Assembly (NCBI GenBank): GCA_002085445.1 | Contig: NBMI01000033.1 | Location: 1-43,866, forward strand | DNA from: Candidatus Parabeggiatoa sp. nov. 2 | GTDB lineage: Bacteria > Pseudomonadota > Gammaproteobacteria > Beggiatoales > Beggiatoaceae | Length of the DNA stretch: 43,866 nt | Reading direction: 5' to 3' | Position numbers and translations under genes: made by a program | Shown: in pieces, positions 16,123 through 24,795 of the stretch | How the letters are laid out: each line of letters begins with the position of its first letter | How positions within the stretch are numbered: position 1 is the first letter of the stretch | The notes under the pieces: generated by a model | Seen by the model: only the letters and a program-made list of their open reading frames with translations | Told to the model about the DNA's origin: nothing | Databases searched by the model: none

Positions 16123-17931
16123 ATGTGTTTACGACGATGTTTTAAACAGATACTAATATGCATTACAGTTATACTCAGTTTGAGTCTAGCGCCGATAACT
16201 TGGGCTGCAATAACACTTGCTCCACAATGGGAGTTGGCCGACTTCGTGAGTCCTGAATCGGTGGTTTACGATGAGGGCAATGAGGTTTTGTATGTGTCCA
16301 ACACCAACGCTGGATATCTCTCTAAAGTCTCCATAGATGGAACAATGCAGAACAAGGCTTGGGTAACGGATTTAACCTCGCCGAGAGGTATGGCTATTGC
16401 TGGCAATAAACTGTATGTAGCAACCGGCACGACATTGACTCAAATAGATATTCCCTCAGCAACCACGGAACAGAGTTACGAGGCCCCAACTGGGGCCACC
16501 TTTTTGAATGATGTGGCCGTCGATAGCCGCGGCAATGTCTATACTTCTGATACCTTCACGCAAAGTATCTATAACTTGGAAAAAGGCGGAAGTTCACTCG
16601 AAGTCTGGCTGAATGATGCTCAACTTGAGAAGGTAAATGGCTTGTTGGCAGAAGAAGGTCGCTTGGTTGTCACCACGACAGTTGGCGATAAAGGGCAACT
16701 CAAAACGGTCAATCTGAATACCAAGCACATCAGTCCGCTCAGTGAGGAGTTTCCTAGCAGTGCCACCTTTTTGGATGGTATTGTGTCCGATGACTGGTTG
16801 GGCTATTACGTGACAGACTACCAATCAGGCAAACTTTTCCATGTCGATAGTGACAGTGGCACAGTGGAAGAATTAACCGTCGCGGGCCTGTTACCGAGTA
16901 CAGCCGATTTGGCCTATCTTCCCAACAAGCGCTTGCTCATCATTCCCATCATGGAATCGAATAAGCTCTTCACACTGAACGACACCCAGCCAGGGGTTCC
17001 GATTAATTTGCGTCACGCCGCTTGCGTCCCAGTTTCGCCAACGAATATTAAGTTATACAGTGTTCCAGCGAGAGGCCTTCAGGGCAACTATTATGGCGAG
17101 TTTACTTGGGCTCCGGTGCAACTGGCCTTTACTTTGGCATCAACTGATCCGTATGGCATCGACAAACCTTCATGGAACTACGACGGCGACAACGGGCCGG
17201 CGAAGTGGGGAGAAGTGCATCCAAAATATGCGCTCTGTCAAACGGGCAAAAATCAATCTCCTATCCAGATAGATCGCCGTCGAGTGGCGAATTTTACCAC
17301 TTCTATCATCGAAGTGACTCCTCCTGCTCCACCAACCTTTGACTACAAAGAAGTGCCATTAAAGATACTCAATAACGGCCAGACCCTTGAGGTGGAGTAT
17401 GAGCCGGGGATGGGCAATATGATGTTCGATGGCGTGAAGTATGAGTTGAAACGGCTTAATTTTCATAGTCCGAGCGAACATCATATGAGAGATGATTCTT
17501 ATGGTTTAGAAGTTCAGATGGTACATGAAGATGACAAGGGCAATTTAGCCGTGGTTGTTATTTTGTTTACCGCTCTTGAGATCATTGGTTCTACCAATCC
17601 AGACGTCATGCCCAGTTGGGAGATACTCGAACAAATTTGGCAGAACGTACCGGCACAACCCTCAGATGAACCTGTCTTGGTGCCAAATCAACGCATAAAC
17701 GCGCATGCCTTTGTTCTACCGGATTATATTCCAGGGATGTATTATCTATATACTGGTTCACTGACGACGCCCCCTTGTAGCGAAGGAGTTCGTTGGATAC
17801 TGGAATTTCCGACCTCATTCAGGATAGTCAAGCCTGAGCTAGTGACTCAATTTAAAGAAGTCATGGGTAATCGCGACAATAATCGGCCGGTACAACCTCT
17901 CAATGGTCGTTTAGTCGTCGAAATAAGATGA
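16123..17931 (+). CDS. Secreted beta-propeller fused to an alpha-carbonic-anhydrase-like domain with altered zinc site
   Basis: 602 residues with an N-terminal signal peptide (hydrophobic 10-27, ending ITWA). Residues about 30-290 look like an SMP-30/NHL-type propeller: repeated blades such as SPRGMAIAGNKLYVA, LNDVAVDSRGNVYTSD and TFLDGIVSDDWLGYYVTD. Residues about 345-600 are an alpha-carbonic anhydrase fold (WNYDGDNGPAKWGEV, QSPIQID, NFHSPSEHH, GSLTTPPCSEGVRW). In active enzymes three histidines bind zinc. Here the positions of human CA II His94, His96 and His119 read Asn446, His448 and Gln465; the Thr199 equivalent (Thr548) is kept. Two ligands are thus lost and hydration of CO2 is unlikely. 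By analogy with vertebrate carbonic-anhydrase-related proteins it may be a binding protein. The fusion itself is unusual. No recognisable ribosome site other than GAGGAG about 12 bases upstream. Confidence 0.85.
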   Translation: MCLRRCFKQILICITVILSLSLAPITWAAITLAPQWELADFVSPESVVYDEGNEVLYVSNTNAGYLSKVSIDGTMQNKAWVTDLTSPRGMAIAGNKLYVATGTTLTQIDIPSATTEQSYEAPTGATFLNDVAVDSRGNVYTSDTFTQSIYNLEKGGSSLEVWLNDAQLEKVNGLLAEEGRLVVTTTVGDKGQLKTVNLNTKHISPLSEEFPSSATFLDGIVSDDWLGYYVTDYQSGKLFHVDSDSGTVEELTVAGLLPSTADLAYLPNKRLLIIPIMESNKLFTLNDTQPGVPINLRHAACVPVSPTNIKLYSVPARGLQGNYYGEFTWAPVQLAFTLASTDPYGIDKPSWNYDGDNGPAKWGEVHPKYALCQTGKNQSPIQIDRRRVANFTTSIIEVTPPAPPTFDYKEVPLKILNNGQTLEVEYEPGMGNMMFDGVKYELKRLNFHSPSEHHMRDDSYGLEVQMVHEDDKGNLAVVVILFTALEIIGSTNPDVMPSWEILEQIWQNVPAQPSDEPVLVPNQRINAHAFVLPDYIPGMYYLYTGSLTTPPCSEGVRWILEFPTSFRIVKPELVTQFKEVMGNRDNNRPVQPLNGRLVVEIR

Positions 17932-18205
17932 AAGCCGCTAAAGCGGCTACAAACGGCCCCCCTAAGAAAGTGGCTAAAGCCACTACTACAAACGGAAAGT
18001 GGCTAAAGCCACTACGGAGAACGGCCCCCTAAGAAAGTGGCTAAAGCCACTACTACATCTGTTCGTAAATTCCACCCCTTCATGATTCGTAAACCTTTGA
18101 GGTAGGGCGCGTCAAGGGAAGACGAATTTGTAAACCTGTGTACTAGAAATTTTTAACGGTTTCAGGCGATAAATCGCCTACTACAAACTCCGCCTACTAC
18201 AAACG
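17931..18205. repeat. GTGGCTAAAGCCAC repeat cluster
   Basis: Four or more copies of AAGTGGCTAAAGCCACTAC separated by AACGGCCCCCTAAG or ACAAACGG, then a degenerate stretch and GGCGATAAATCGCCTACTAC. This mirrors the cluster in front of the preceding gene, so the fusion gene is bracketed by the same repeat. No gene is seen. Confidence 0.85.
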
Positions 18206-18229
18206 GACAGGGTTAGGGTGAGGGATATC

Positions 18230-19462
18230 TTACATATACGCCGGCAGGGTAAAATAAAAAAGGCAGCCTTTGCCTTTTCTACTTTCTACCCCAACTTGCC
18301 CACCCATTTTTTCTACCAGTTGTTGCACAATCGGTAAACCAAGGCCTTCTCCTTCAGCGCAGACTTGGTGCGGATTGCTTTTGGGTGTAAATATCTTCGC
18401 TTGCTCGGCCTTTGTTAGGCCTTGTCCGTTGTCGCGTATCCAAAAACGTACCTTCTCATGATGAAGGGGAGTGGCACCGAGTTCTAAATGGGGAGGTTTT
18501 CCACCATACTTTAAACCATTACTGATATAGTTCATCCAGACTTCTTCGAGCCAAGGTTGGTAGCCGGGTATCGTCGGCCAAATGTTAGCTAACTTTATTT
18601 GAGCTTGGTACTGTTTAATCTCATGGGGGAGGCGTTCTTCTATTACCTTGGTAACGATATCGGACATCTCTAACAGTTCAAATTCGACTGGTTTTTCTAG
18701 GAACAATTCGGCCAACAACTCTAAGCCTTCAACGATATTAACCGTCTTAAGTCCAGCTTCTCCAATTTGTTGTAGCGATTTTAGAGAACCCACATTGACG
18801 AGTGGCTTAAAATAGGAACAATCCTTTGACAGCCGAGTGCTAAGACTGGTAATAGTATTCAACGCGTTTTTCAAGCAGTGGGCGAAATCGACAACGGTTT
18901 CAAGCTCCCTATCGCGTTTTTTGAGTACCGTTTGGTACTTTTCTAGTACTTCGGTACCATCGCTTTGCTTAATAGTCTGCTCTAATAACCTGTGAACTTT
19001 TTGCCGGGCCATTTCTAGCTTTTGACTGTGGCTCCTTTCATTTTCCAACGATTGCTGAAGTTCCTGTTGTAGTTGGCGAATAGAAAGGTGGGTTTTAACA
19101 CGCGCTAACAATTCTTGGTGCTCAAAAGGTTTGGTGATGTAGTCGTCTCCCCCTAATTCAAAACCTTTAACCTTATCAACCGTCTCCGTCAGTGCCGTCA
19201 TGAAAATAATGGGAATGCCCCGCGTGGTTTTTTCGGATTTCAGTCGTTGGCAAACTTCAAAACCTGATATACCCCTGGGCATCCGCACATCCAGTAGTAT
19301 CAAATCCGGGTGGGCATTTTGAGTGATTTGAAGAGCGTCTTCACCGTTTTCGGCAACCAAGATTTCAAAATCCTTTTTTCCGAGAGAGTGCGACAAGGCT
19401 TTCAAACTGATTTTATCGTCATCGACAATCAAGATAGTATTCTTATAAGTTCTCTTGTCCAT
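18230..19462 (-). CDS. Response regulator receiver fused to a histidine kinase module
   Basis: 410 residues from the ATG at 19462, which has AGGAG just upstream. Residues about 8-125 are a receiver domain: TILIVDDD, the phospho-acceptor Asp in PDLILLDVRMP, Thr in FMTAL and Lys in DYITKPF. A coiled coil (about 125-200) leads to a kinase part with FAHCLKNALN as the histidine box and an ATPase domain with NYISNGLKYG (N box), DNGQGL (G1) and GEGLGLPIV (G2). So it receives phosphate on Asp and probably autophosphorylates at His, as in hybrid two-component kinases of the receiver-first type. No sensor domain, membrane segment or partner gene is present nearby, so the signal is unknown. Confidence 0.85.
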   Translation of the reverse strand: MDKRTYKNTILIVDDDKISLKALSHSLGKKDFEILVAENGEDALQITQNAHPDLILLDVRMPRGISGFEVCQRLKSEKTTRGIPIIFMTALTETVDKVKGFELGGDDYITKPFEHQELLARVKTHLSIRQLQQELQQSLENERSHSQKLEMARQKVHRLLEQTIKQSDGTEVLEKYQTVLKKRDRELETVVDFAHCLKNALNTITSLSTRLSKDCSYFKPLVNVGSLKSLQQIGEAGLKTVNIVEGLELLAELFLEKPVEFELLEMSDIVTKVIEERLPHEIKQYQAQIKLANIWPTIPGYQPWLEEVWMNYISNGLKYGGKPPHLELGATPLHHEKVRFWIRDNGQGLTKAEQAKIFTPKSNPHQVCAEGEGLGLPIVQQLVEKMGGQVGVESRKGKGCLFYFTLPAYM

Positions 19463-19599
19463 CGGTACTCCTGTCTTATGGTTTTTCAACATGGCATGGA
19501 ATCCAACGCTTGCGACTTTGGACATGGCATGGAGTCCTAACGCTTGCGGCTTTGGACGAACTCTTCTCCAAAGTTATATATAAGGCGTATTTATTATTA

Positions 19600-19715
19600 A
19601 AGCCAGGGGCGATGCCCCTGGCTATATTAATCTCGCCCCGTTGGGGCTTTTCTTGTTAACCTCTATTAGCCCCTTCGGTATGTATTATTAAAGCCAGGGG
19701 CAACGCCCTGGATTT
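19600..19715. repeat. CCAGGGGC hairpin repeats with GCCCC..GGGGC partner
   Basis: GCCAGGGGCGATGCCCCTGGC, TATATTAATCTCGCCCCG, TTGGGGCTTTTCTTG and CTCTATTAGCCCCTTCGG, then a second CCAGGGGCAACGCCCTGG. The arrangement is repeated nearly word for word at 25795-26117. Confidence 0.8.
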
Positions 19716-19917
19716 TTGTTTGTCAAAAAGTTTTGTTCCCATCTTGAGTATAGTCTGTCAACATTGTTTTGACGGGTAAAATACGTTTTAAATCCTGCCA
19801 AACGACTCCTTAATAACGAATAGCTAATAACTATACTGCAAACGGCTAGAATTTGAACTTTTCTTACAACTCAAAGACATCGGATTTTTTAAAAGTTAAT
19901 TTTTTACCCGTGCGAAG

Positions 19918-20105
19918 TATAATAACGAATAGCTAATAACTAATTCCTAATAACTGATAAACTAATCACTGAAAAACTAATCACTGAAAAACTAATCACT
20001 GAAAAAAGGCGCTTGCTATTTTTTAAATAGAGTCTATTATTGTCTGAAATAATACTTATCACTGAAAACTGAAAACTGATAACTGAAAACTGATAACTGA
20101 AACGC
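19918..20105. repeat. ACTAATCACTGAAAA and TAACTGA runs
   Basis: Three AACTAATCACTGAAAA units followed by several GATAACTGAAAACT units, with a 30-base copy of GCGCTTGC..TTTTTTAAATAGAGTCTA on both sides. Part of the gene-free stretch 19463-20497. Confidence 0.75.
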
Positions 20106-20224
20106 TTGCAATTTTTTAAATAGAGTCTACACTTATATTTAATAAGACTTCCAACCAAATTTATCCTCAAAAAAAGACAATGTACTCCACTCATCATATC
20201 GCTGACTTAAATCATGTCCGTTCA

Positions 20225-20335
20225 GGGCAGGTGATGGAGTGCCCGTCTGTCTCACTTTCCCGCCTCCTAACAAAGCTCCGACTGCTGCTGCCCTAGCGGG
20301 CAGCAAATTATCTCATCGCGTGCCCTGGCGAGGGC
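20225..20335. other. GC-rich stretch with three strong hairpins, possible structured leader
   Basis: In an AT-rich gap this piece stands out. Three inverted repeats follow one another: GGGCA..TGCCC (20225-20244), TGCTGCCC-TAGC-GGGCAGCA (20286-20305) and GCCCT-GGCG-AGGGC (20322-20335). It is 160 bases before leuA on the same strand. I recognise no riboswitch or known RNA. It could be a leader RNA, a small RNA or an old repeat. Confidence 0.35.
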
Positions 20336-20366
20336 TAACAACGCAACAATCCCTTTTTGTGTTACA

Positions 20367-20480
20367 AATGCGAATGAAGGCTTGAATTGATTGATGTAAA
20401 ATCAATGAGTTATAAAATACGCTTTGAATAGCGTGATTTTATAAACCATTGTTAATTTTTCATTTTTCATTCTTCATTAA
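20367..20480. mobile_element. MITE-like element, GCGAATTAAG family, degenerate copy in the leuA leader
   Basis: Begins AATGCGAATGAAGG and shares the interior with copy 1 (TTGAATTGATTGATG, ATCAATGAGTTATAAAATAC, TTTGAATAGCGTGATTTTATA, TTTTTCATTTTTCATTCTT). The right terminal repeat is worn down. It ends about 17 bases before the leuA start, just ahead of the ribosome site. Confidence 0.65.
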
Positions 20481-20497
20481 CCAGCGGAGCTTTTGTT

Positions 20498-22042
20498 ATG
20501 TCTGATAAACTCATTATATTTGATACCACTTTACGCGATGGCGAGCAAAGTCCGGGTGCGTCCATGACTAAGGACGAAAAAATCCGTATTGCCAAAGCGT
20601 TGGAAAAAATGCGCGTTGACGTGATTGAGGCGGGGTTTCCCATTGCCAGTCCCGGCGATTTTGATGCCGTACAAACGGTGGCGAATATCATCAAAGATAG
20701 CAGCGTTTGTGGTTTGGCGCGAGCCTTGGACAAAGATATTGATCGTGTCGCAGAGGCCCTCAAAGGTGCCGCGTCAGCACGGATTCATACCTTTATTGCG
20801 ACATCGCCTATCCACATGGAAAATAAATTGCGGATGTCGCCAGATCAGGTGTTAGAGCAAGCCGTCAGAGCCGTCAAACGGGCCCGTCAATATACGGACA
20901 ATGTGGAGTTTTCTCCAGAAGATGCGGGCCGCTCGGAGACGGACTTTTTGTGCCGTATCATTGAGGCAGTTATTGACGCGGGTGCCGGAACGATTAATAT
21001 TCCTGACACTGTCGGCTATACGTTACCAGCGCATTTTGGCAAATTGATTGCCGAATTGCGCGAGCGCATTCCTAACTCGGACAAGGCCATTTTTTCCGTT
21101 CATTGCCATAATGATTTAGGCTTAGCAGTCGCAAACTCCTTAGCGGCCGTGATAAACGGTGCGCGTCAAGTTGAGTGTACTATCAATGGCTTAGGTGAAC
21201 GGGCCGGCAATGCCGCTTTAGAAGAAGTCGTGATGGCAGTCCGCACGCGGCGCGATGTTTTTTCTTGCGAGACGGATTTGGACACCACGCAAATTGTCAA
21301 TTGTTCACGTTTGGTGTCTAATATCACCGGCTTTCCAGTGCAACCTAACAAAGCCATTGTAGGCGCAAATGCGTTTGCCCATGAAGCCGGCATCCATCAA
21401 GACGGCGTGCTTAAACATCGCCAAACCTACGAGATTATGCGAGCCGAAGATGTCGGTTGGCGAGCTAACCGGATGGTATTGGGTAAACACTCCGGGCGCA
21501 ATGCTTTCCGTCAGCACCTCAAAAAGTTGGGTATTGAATTTGGTTCCGAAGAACAACTCAATGCCGCATTTGCTCGCTTCAAAGAGTTAGCGGACAAAAA
21601 GCACGAAATCTATGACGAAGATTTGCAAGCCTTGGTAACCGATACCAAAACCCGCGAAAATGAACGGATTAAATTGGTTGCACTTCGCGTGTGTTCTGAA
21701 ATGGGAGAAACGCCACATGCCAATGTGACTATAAGCATAGACGGTGTAGAAAACTCGGTTGGCGCTTCGGGTAGCGGCCCGGTGGATGCCACCTTCAAGG
21801 CCATCAAAGCGTTAGTCGATAGCAACGCAAATTTGTTAGTATACTCCGTCAACAACATTACCGACGGCAGTGATGCTCAAGGTGAAGTGGGTGTGCGCTT
21901 GGAGAAAGAAGGGCAGATAGTCAATGGACAAGGCGCAGACACAGATATTGTGATTGCGTCTGCCAAAGCCTATCTCAACGCGCTCAATAGAATATTAACA
22001 CCCGTGGAACGCAAACATCCACAAGCAGCGCGACAAGTGTAA
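20498..22042 (+). CDS. leuA: 2-isopropylmalate synthase
   Basis: 514 residues, close to the 523 of the E. coli enzyme. It condenses acetyl-CoA with 2-oxoisovalerate in the first step of leucine synthesis. The catalytic barrel shows [10 protein letters not shown] near residue 10, HCHNDLG (metal ligands) near 203 and [11 protein letters not shown] near 233. The C-terminal regulatory domain (about 395-505) that binds leucine has the [12 protein letters not shown] signature. GGAG at 20485-20488 supports this start. It stands alone, without leuB, leuC or leuD. A TIR element and a hairpin-rich stretch lie in front, and a double hairpin behind. Confidence 0.95.
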   Translation: MSDKLIIFDTTLRDGEQSPGASMTKDEKIRIAKALEKMRVDVIEAGFPIASPGDFDAVQTVANIIKDSSVCGLARALDKDIDRVAEALKGAASARIHTFIATSPIHMENKLRMSPDQVLEQAVRAVKRARQYTDNVEFSPEDAGRSETDFLCRIIEAVIDAGAGTINIPDTVGYTLPAHFGKLIAELRERIPNSDKAIFSVHCHNDLGLAVANSLAAVINGARQVECTINGLGERAGNAALEEVVMAVRTRRDVFSCETDLDTTQIVNCSRLVSNITGFPVQPNKAIVGANAFAHEAGIHQDGVLKHRQTYEIMRAEDVGWRANRMVLGKHSGRNAFRQHLKKLGIEFGSEEQLNAAFARFKELADKKHEIYDEDLQALVTDTKTRENERIKLVALRVCSEMGETPHANVTISIDGVENSVGASGSGPVDATFKAIKALVDSNANLLVYSVNNITDGSDAQGEVGVRLEKEGQIVNGQGADTDIVIASAKAYLNALNRILTPVERKHPQAARQV

Positions 22043-22054
22043 TATTTAAATCTG

Positions 22055-22133
22055 AGAAATCCGATTTTTTTGAAAAATCGGATTTCTTAATCATCGTTCC
22101 AGAAATCCGATTTTTTGGAAAAATCGGATTTCT
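22055..22133. terminator. Two tandem hairpins behind leuA
   Basis: Two 15-base perfect stems (AGAAATCCGATTTTT paired with AAAAATCGGATTTCT) at 22055-22087 and 22101-22133, each followed by TTAATCA. They resemble factor-independent terminators with T-rich arms on both strands. Because they are duplicated they may also be a dispersed repeat. Confidence 0.6.
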
Positions 22134-22217
22134 TAATCAGTTCGAGTTGACACGATTTTCAAGTTCAGTTATCGTATCAACTCTTTATCCTCATTAATTT
22201 CACAATCGGAGACAACG

Positions 22218-22706
22218 ATGTTTATTCGTTTCAAAAAATCCTCATTGCTTTGCTTACTGGCCGCACTGAGTTTGGCTTCGCCTCTAACCATGGCTGAAGA
22301 CATGACTGAAGACATGGCTGAAGAAATGGCTGAAGAAATGGCTGAAGAAATGGCTGAACAACAGCATCCCATTAACAAGCAACTCGATGCGTGCATCGAT
22401 AAAGACAGCTCAACCGCAGGGACGATCGTGTGTTACGACCAAGCCGAGAAACGTTGGGACAACGAGTTGAACACGATCTACAAGGCACTGCTATCCAAAC
22501 TCAACCGTGAAGGCAAGAAGAGCCTGGAACAATCGCAAAAACAATGGATTAAGTACAGAGATGCCGAATTGAAAGCGATACGTGATATCTACGGTACAAT
22601 GGATGGCACGATGTGGAATGTGATAGCGGTCGCTTCAGCGGTGGAAATTGTCGAGGATCGGGTGCTAACGCTCAAAGGCTATTTGGATGATTTGAATTCT
22701 AATTAG
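22218..22706 (+). CDS. LprI-like (DUF1311) periplasmic protein with EEMA tandem repeats
   Basis: 162 residues. A signal peptide (hydrophobic 10-25, ending LTMA) is followed by a run of five to six four-residue repeats (EDMT, EDMA, EEMA) encoded by 12-base tandem units at about 22292-22350. Then comes a DUF1311 domain: paired cysteines (LDACID..VCYDQA), NELNTIYKALLSKL and QSQKQWIKYRDAEL. Family member LprI of Mycobacterium inhibits lysozyme; for most members the function is unproved. GGAG lies about 10 bases upstream of the start. The repeat run is likely a slippage product and may vary in length between strains. Confidence 0.8.
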   Translation: MFIRFKKSSLLCLLAALSLASPLTMAEDMTEDMAEEMAEEMAEEMAEQQHPINKQLDACIDKDSSTAGTIVCYDQAEKRWDNELNTIYKALLSKLNREGKKSLEQSQKQWIKYRDAELKAIRDIYGTMDGTMWNVIAVASAVEIVEDRVLTLKGYLDDLNSN

Positions 22707-22732
22707 CCTCGCCTTCACTATAAACCTCTATA

Positions 22733-22767
22733 AACCTGACAGGTTTTTGAAACCTGTCAGGTTTTTT
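22733..22767 (+). terminator. Terminator hairpin behind the LprI-like gene
   Basis: AACCTGACAGGTT paired with AACCTGTCAGGTT across a short TTGA-type loop, followed by six T. This is a standard factor-independent terminator shape, 27 bases after the stop codon. Confidence 0.75.
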
Positions 22768-22924
22768 CCGATTAACTATTCCGCTTTAAAAAAATATATT
22801 TAAAAATAGTCAGTTAAATAACCCTATTTTCATTATATTTTCATTCACAATTTTCATCATCCCTGGCTTTAGCCCACCCTATAACGCTCCAAAGCACTTG
22901 AAAACAGGCTCTGAGTGACACATA

Positions 22925-24043
22925 ATGACCAATATTTCTCATAACAACCTTCATGCTCAATATCTCAAAGCAATGGGCATCCAAAGTTGGGTGCGGCGGC
23001 ATCTCCCCCCGGCATTAACAGAAGAACCATCCCCAACCAAAGTATCTACTACCATGCCAGATAAACACACCATTCCTGAAAATACACCACCCGTCAACAC
23101 TAACGAGCCACCCGTTCATCAACCGGCGACTGCAAACGCGGCTCCGCTACCGCCAGAGGAGTCGCAAGTCCCAATCCGGGCGATAACAAACGCCGCGTCG
23201 TCACCACTCGACGAGCCACCGCCAATCCCACCGCCTTTTGAGACGGCCTCGCCACCGTCCAATGAGCCACCGCCAATCCCACCACCTTTTGAGACGGCCT
23301 TGCCACCGTACGAAGAGCCACCGCCAATCCCACCGCCTTTTGAAACGGCCTCGCCACCGCCAATCCCACCGCCTTTTGAGACGGCCTTGCCACCGTCCGA
23401 CGAGCCACTGCCAATCCCTCAACCGGCGACAGCAAACGCCGCGTTGCCACCCTTGTCGCTTGAAGACAGCACCGTGGCAGAGCTAGACTGGGACTCCTTA
23501 GAAAATCGAGTGGCGGCCTGTACCGCTTGTGATTTACATAAAACCCGCACCCAAACGGTATTTGGAGTCGGCAATCGCCAAACCGACTTAATGCTCATTG
23601 GCGAAGCGCCCGGCGCTGATGAAGATGAACAAGGTGAACCTTTTGTTGGACGGGCCGGACAATTATTGACGGATATGCTTTATGCCATTGATTTAAAAAG
23701 AGAAACTGTCTATATTACCAATGTGGTCAAATGCCGCCCCCCTGAAAATCGTAATCCTGAACCCCATGAATTGACCTGTTGCAATGCTTTTTTGCAGCGA
23801 CAAATTGAACTGATTAAGCCTAAATTGATTATTGCTGTCGGCCGAGTGGCGGCCCATCACCTGTTAGAGACTGATACGCCGATAAGCAAATTACGCCTAC
23901 AACGCTTTAAATACGGTGAAACAAAAATTCCTTTAATAGCCACTTATCACCCCGCCTATTTATTACGCCGTCCTACTGAAAAACGCCAGTCTTGGCAAGA
24001 TTTACAATTCATATATCAAACAACGACCGAATTAAAGACATGA
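22925..24043 (+). CDS. Family 4 uracil-DNA glycosylase with a proline-rich N-terminal extension
   Basis: 372 residues. The enzymatic part (about 190-365) removes uracil from DNA. It has the Fe-S cysteines (CTACDLHKTR and CRPPENRNPEPHELTCC), the family motif GEAPGADEDEQGEPFVGRAG and the C-terminal HPAYLL. The first 30 residues (NNLHAQYLKAMGIQSWVRR) are the short leader often seen in gammaproteobacterial members annotated as DNA polymerase-related. Between them lies a Pro/Glu-rich linker of about 160 residues with four units of type EPPPIPPPFETA, encoded by 48- to 54-base tandem repeats (about 23214-23420). The linker should be disordered. The stop codon overlaps the start of rimI (ATGA), so the two genes are co-translated. 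Confidence 0.85.
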   Translation: MTNISHNNLHAQYLKAMGIQSWVRRHLPPALTEEPSPTKVSTTMPDKHTIPENTPPVNTNEPPVHQPATANAAPLPPEESQVPIRAITNAASSPLDEPPPIPPPFETASPPSNEPPPIPPPFETALPPYEEPPPIPPPFETASPPPIPPPFETALPPSDEPLPIPQPATANAALPPLSLEDSTVAELDWDSLENRVAACTACDLHKTRTQTVFGVGNRQTDLMLIGEAPGADEDEQGEPFVGRAGQLLTDMLYAIDLKRETVYITNVVKCRPPENRNPEPHELTCCNAFLQRQIELIKPKLIIAVGRVAAHHLLETDTPISKLRLQRFKYGETKIPLIATYHPAYLLRRPTEKRQSWQDLQFIYQTTTELKT

Positions 24044-24504
24044 GTGCCGTTCTTGTTCCTTGTGTACGACTGCGCTCCATGCAAGAGGCCGATTTACCAA
24101 CCGTTATGAAAATTGAAACGATCGCTTATCGTTTCCCTTGGACGTTGCAAATCTTTAAAGATTGTTTACGGGTAGGTTATAGTGCTAGAGTTTTAGAATT
24201 AGACTATAGCTTAATTGGTTATGGGGTAATGTCGATGGCCGCAGGTAAAGCGCATATTTTAAACCTCTGCCTCCACCCTGAACTGCAACAGTGTGGCTAT
24301 GGGCGGCGCATACTCAAAGACTTACTGGCACTTGCCAAGCGAAAAAACGTCAAATCGGTTTTTTTAGAAGTGCGCCAATCCAACCAAGCGGCAATCAATT
24401 TGTATCATAAGGCGGGCTTTAATCAAATTGGAGTGCGAAAAAAATACTATCCAAAAGGCGACAAGGGGCAAGAAGATGGATTGATTTTCGCAATGGAATT
24501 GTAA
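24040..24504 (+). CDS. rimI: Ribosomal protein alanine N-acetyltransferase
   Basis: 154 residues, near the usual 148. It acetylates the N-terminal alanine of ribosomal protein S18. GNAT-fold signatures: IETIAYRFPWTLQIFKDCL near residue 22 (the substrate-recognition PW-F segment), ILNLCLHPELQQCGYGRRIL (acetyl-CoA loop Q-x-x-G-x-G) near 75 and VRQSNQAAINLYHKAGF near 110. The start at 24040 overlaps the glycosylase stop by four bases. Gammaproteobacteria commonly keep rimI near a DNA repair or tsaB gene, so the pairing is not surprising. Confidence 0.9.
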   Translation: MSAVLVPCVRLRSMQEADLPTVMKIETIAYRFPWTLQIFKDCLRVGYSARVLELDYSLIGYGVMSMAAGKAHILNLCLHPELQQCGYGRRILKDLLALAKRKNVKSVFLEVRQSNQAAINLYHKAGFNQIGVRKKYYPKGDKGQEDGLIFAMEL

Positions 24505-24769
24505 TCCGTTTTTCAGCCACATATGAAACCTGTGGTAAAGTCAACCCCGAAGGGGTTGAATGCTTTCAGGGTTGTGGTGCAATGTTCTATTTTTCCCCAG
24601 ATTTTACCTCAATGCCATTAAGTTAAGAATAAATCCATACATGTAGCCCCTTCTTTGCTCCAGTTTTTCTAGGCGGAAAAACGGGAGCGTCGGCAAAAGT
24701 TTTTCGCTCTTGCACACCAAAATACGACGATGGTGGGCAACAAAAAGACGTTGGGATGGTACAAAAGAA

Positions 24770-24795
24770 CTGATAACTGAAAACTGAGAACTGAC
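24770..24795 (+). promoter_or_regulatory. TAACTGA-type repeats directly before the cysM start
   Basis: AACTGATAACTGAAAACTGA and GAACTGAC end exactly at the ATG. No Shine-Dalgarno sequence is present in these bases. The rest of 24505-24795 holds a CAACCCCGAAGGGGTTGAAT copy (24541 area) and an unremarkable AT-rich stretch. Confidence 0.55.

Noticed and set aside
17232..17931. Active alpha-carbonic anhydrase
   Set aside because: Two of three zinc-ligand positions are Asn and Gln, so I list it as carbonic-anhydrase-like and not as an enzyme.
23100..23450. Minus-strand frames rich in Trp, Arg and Val over the glycosylase linker
   Set aside because: They are opposite-strand readings of the proline-rich tandem repeat.
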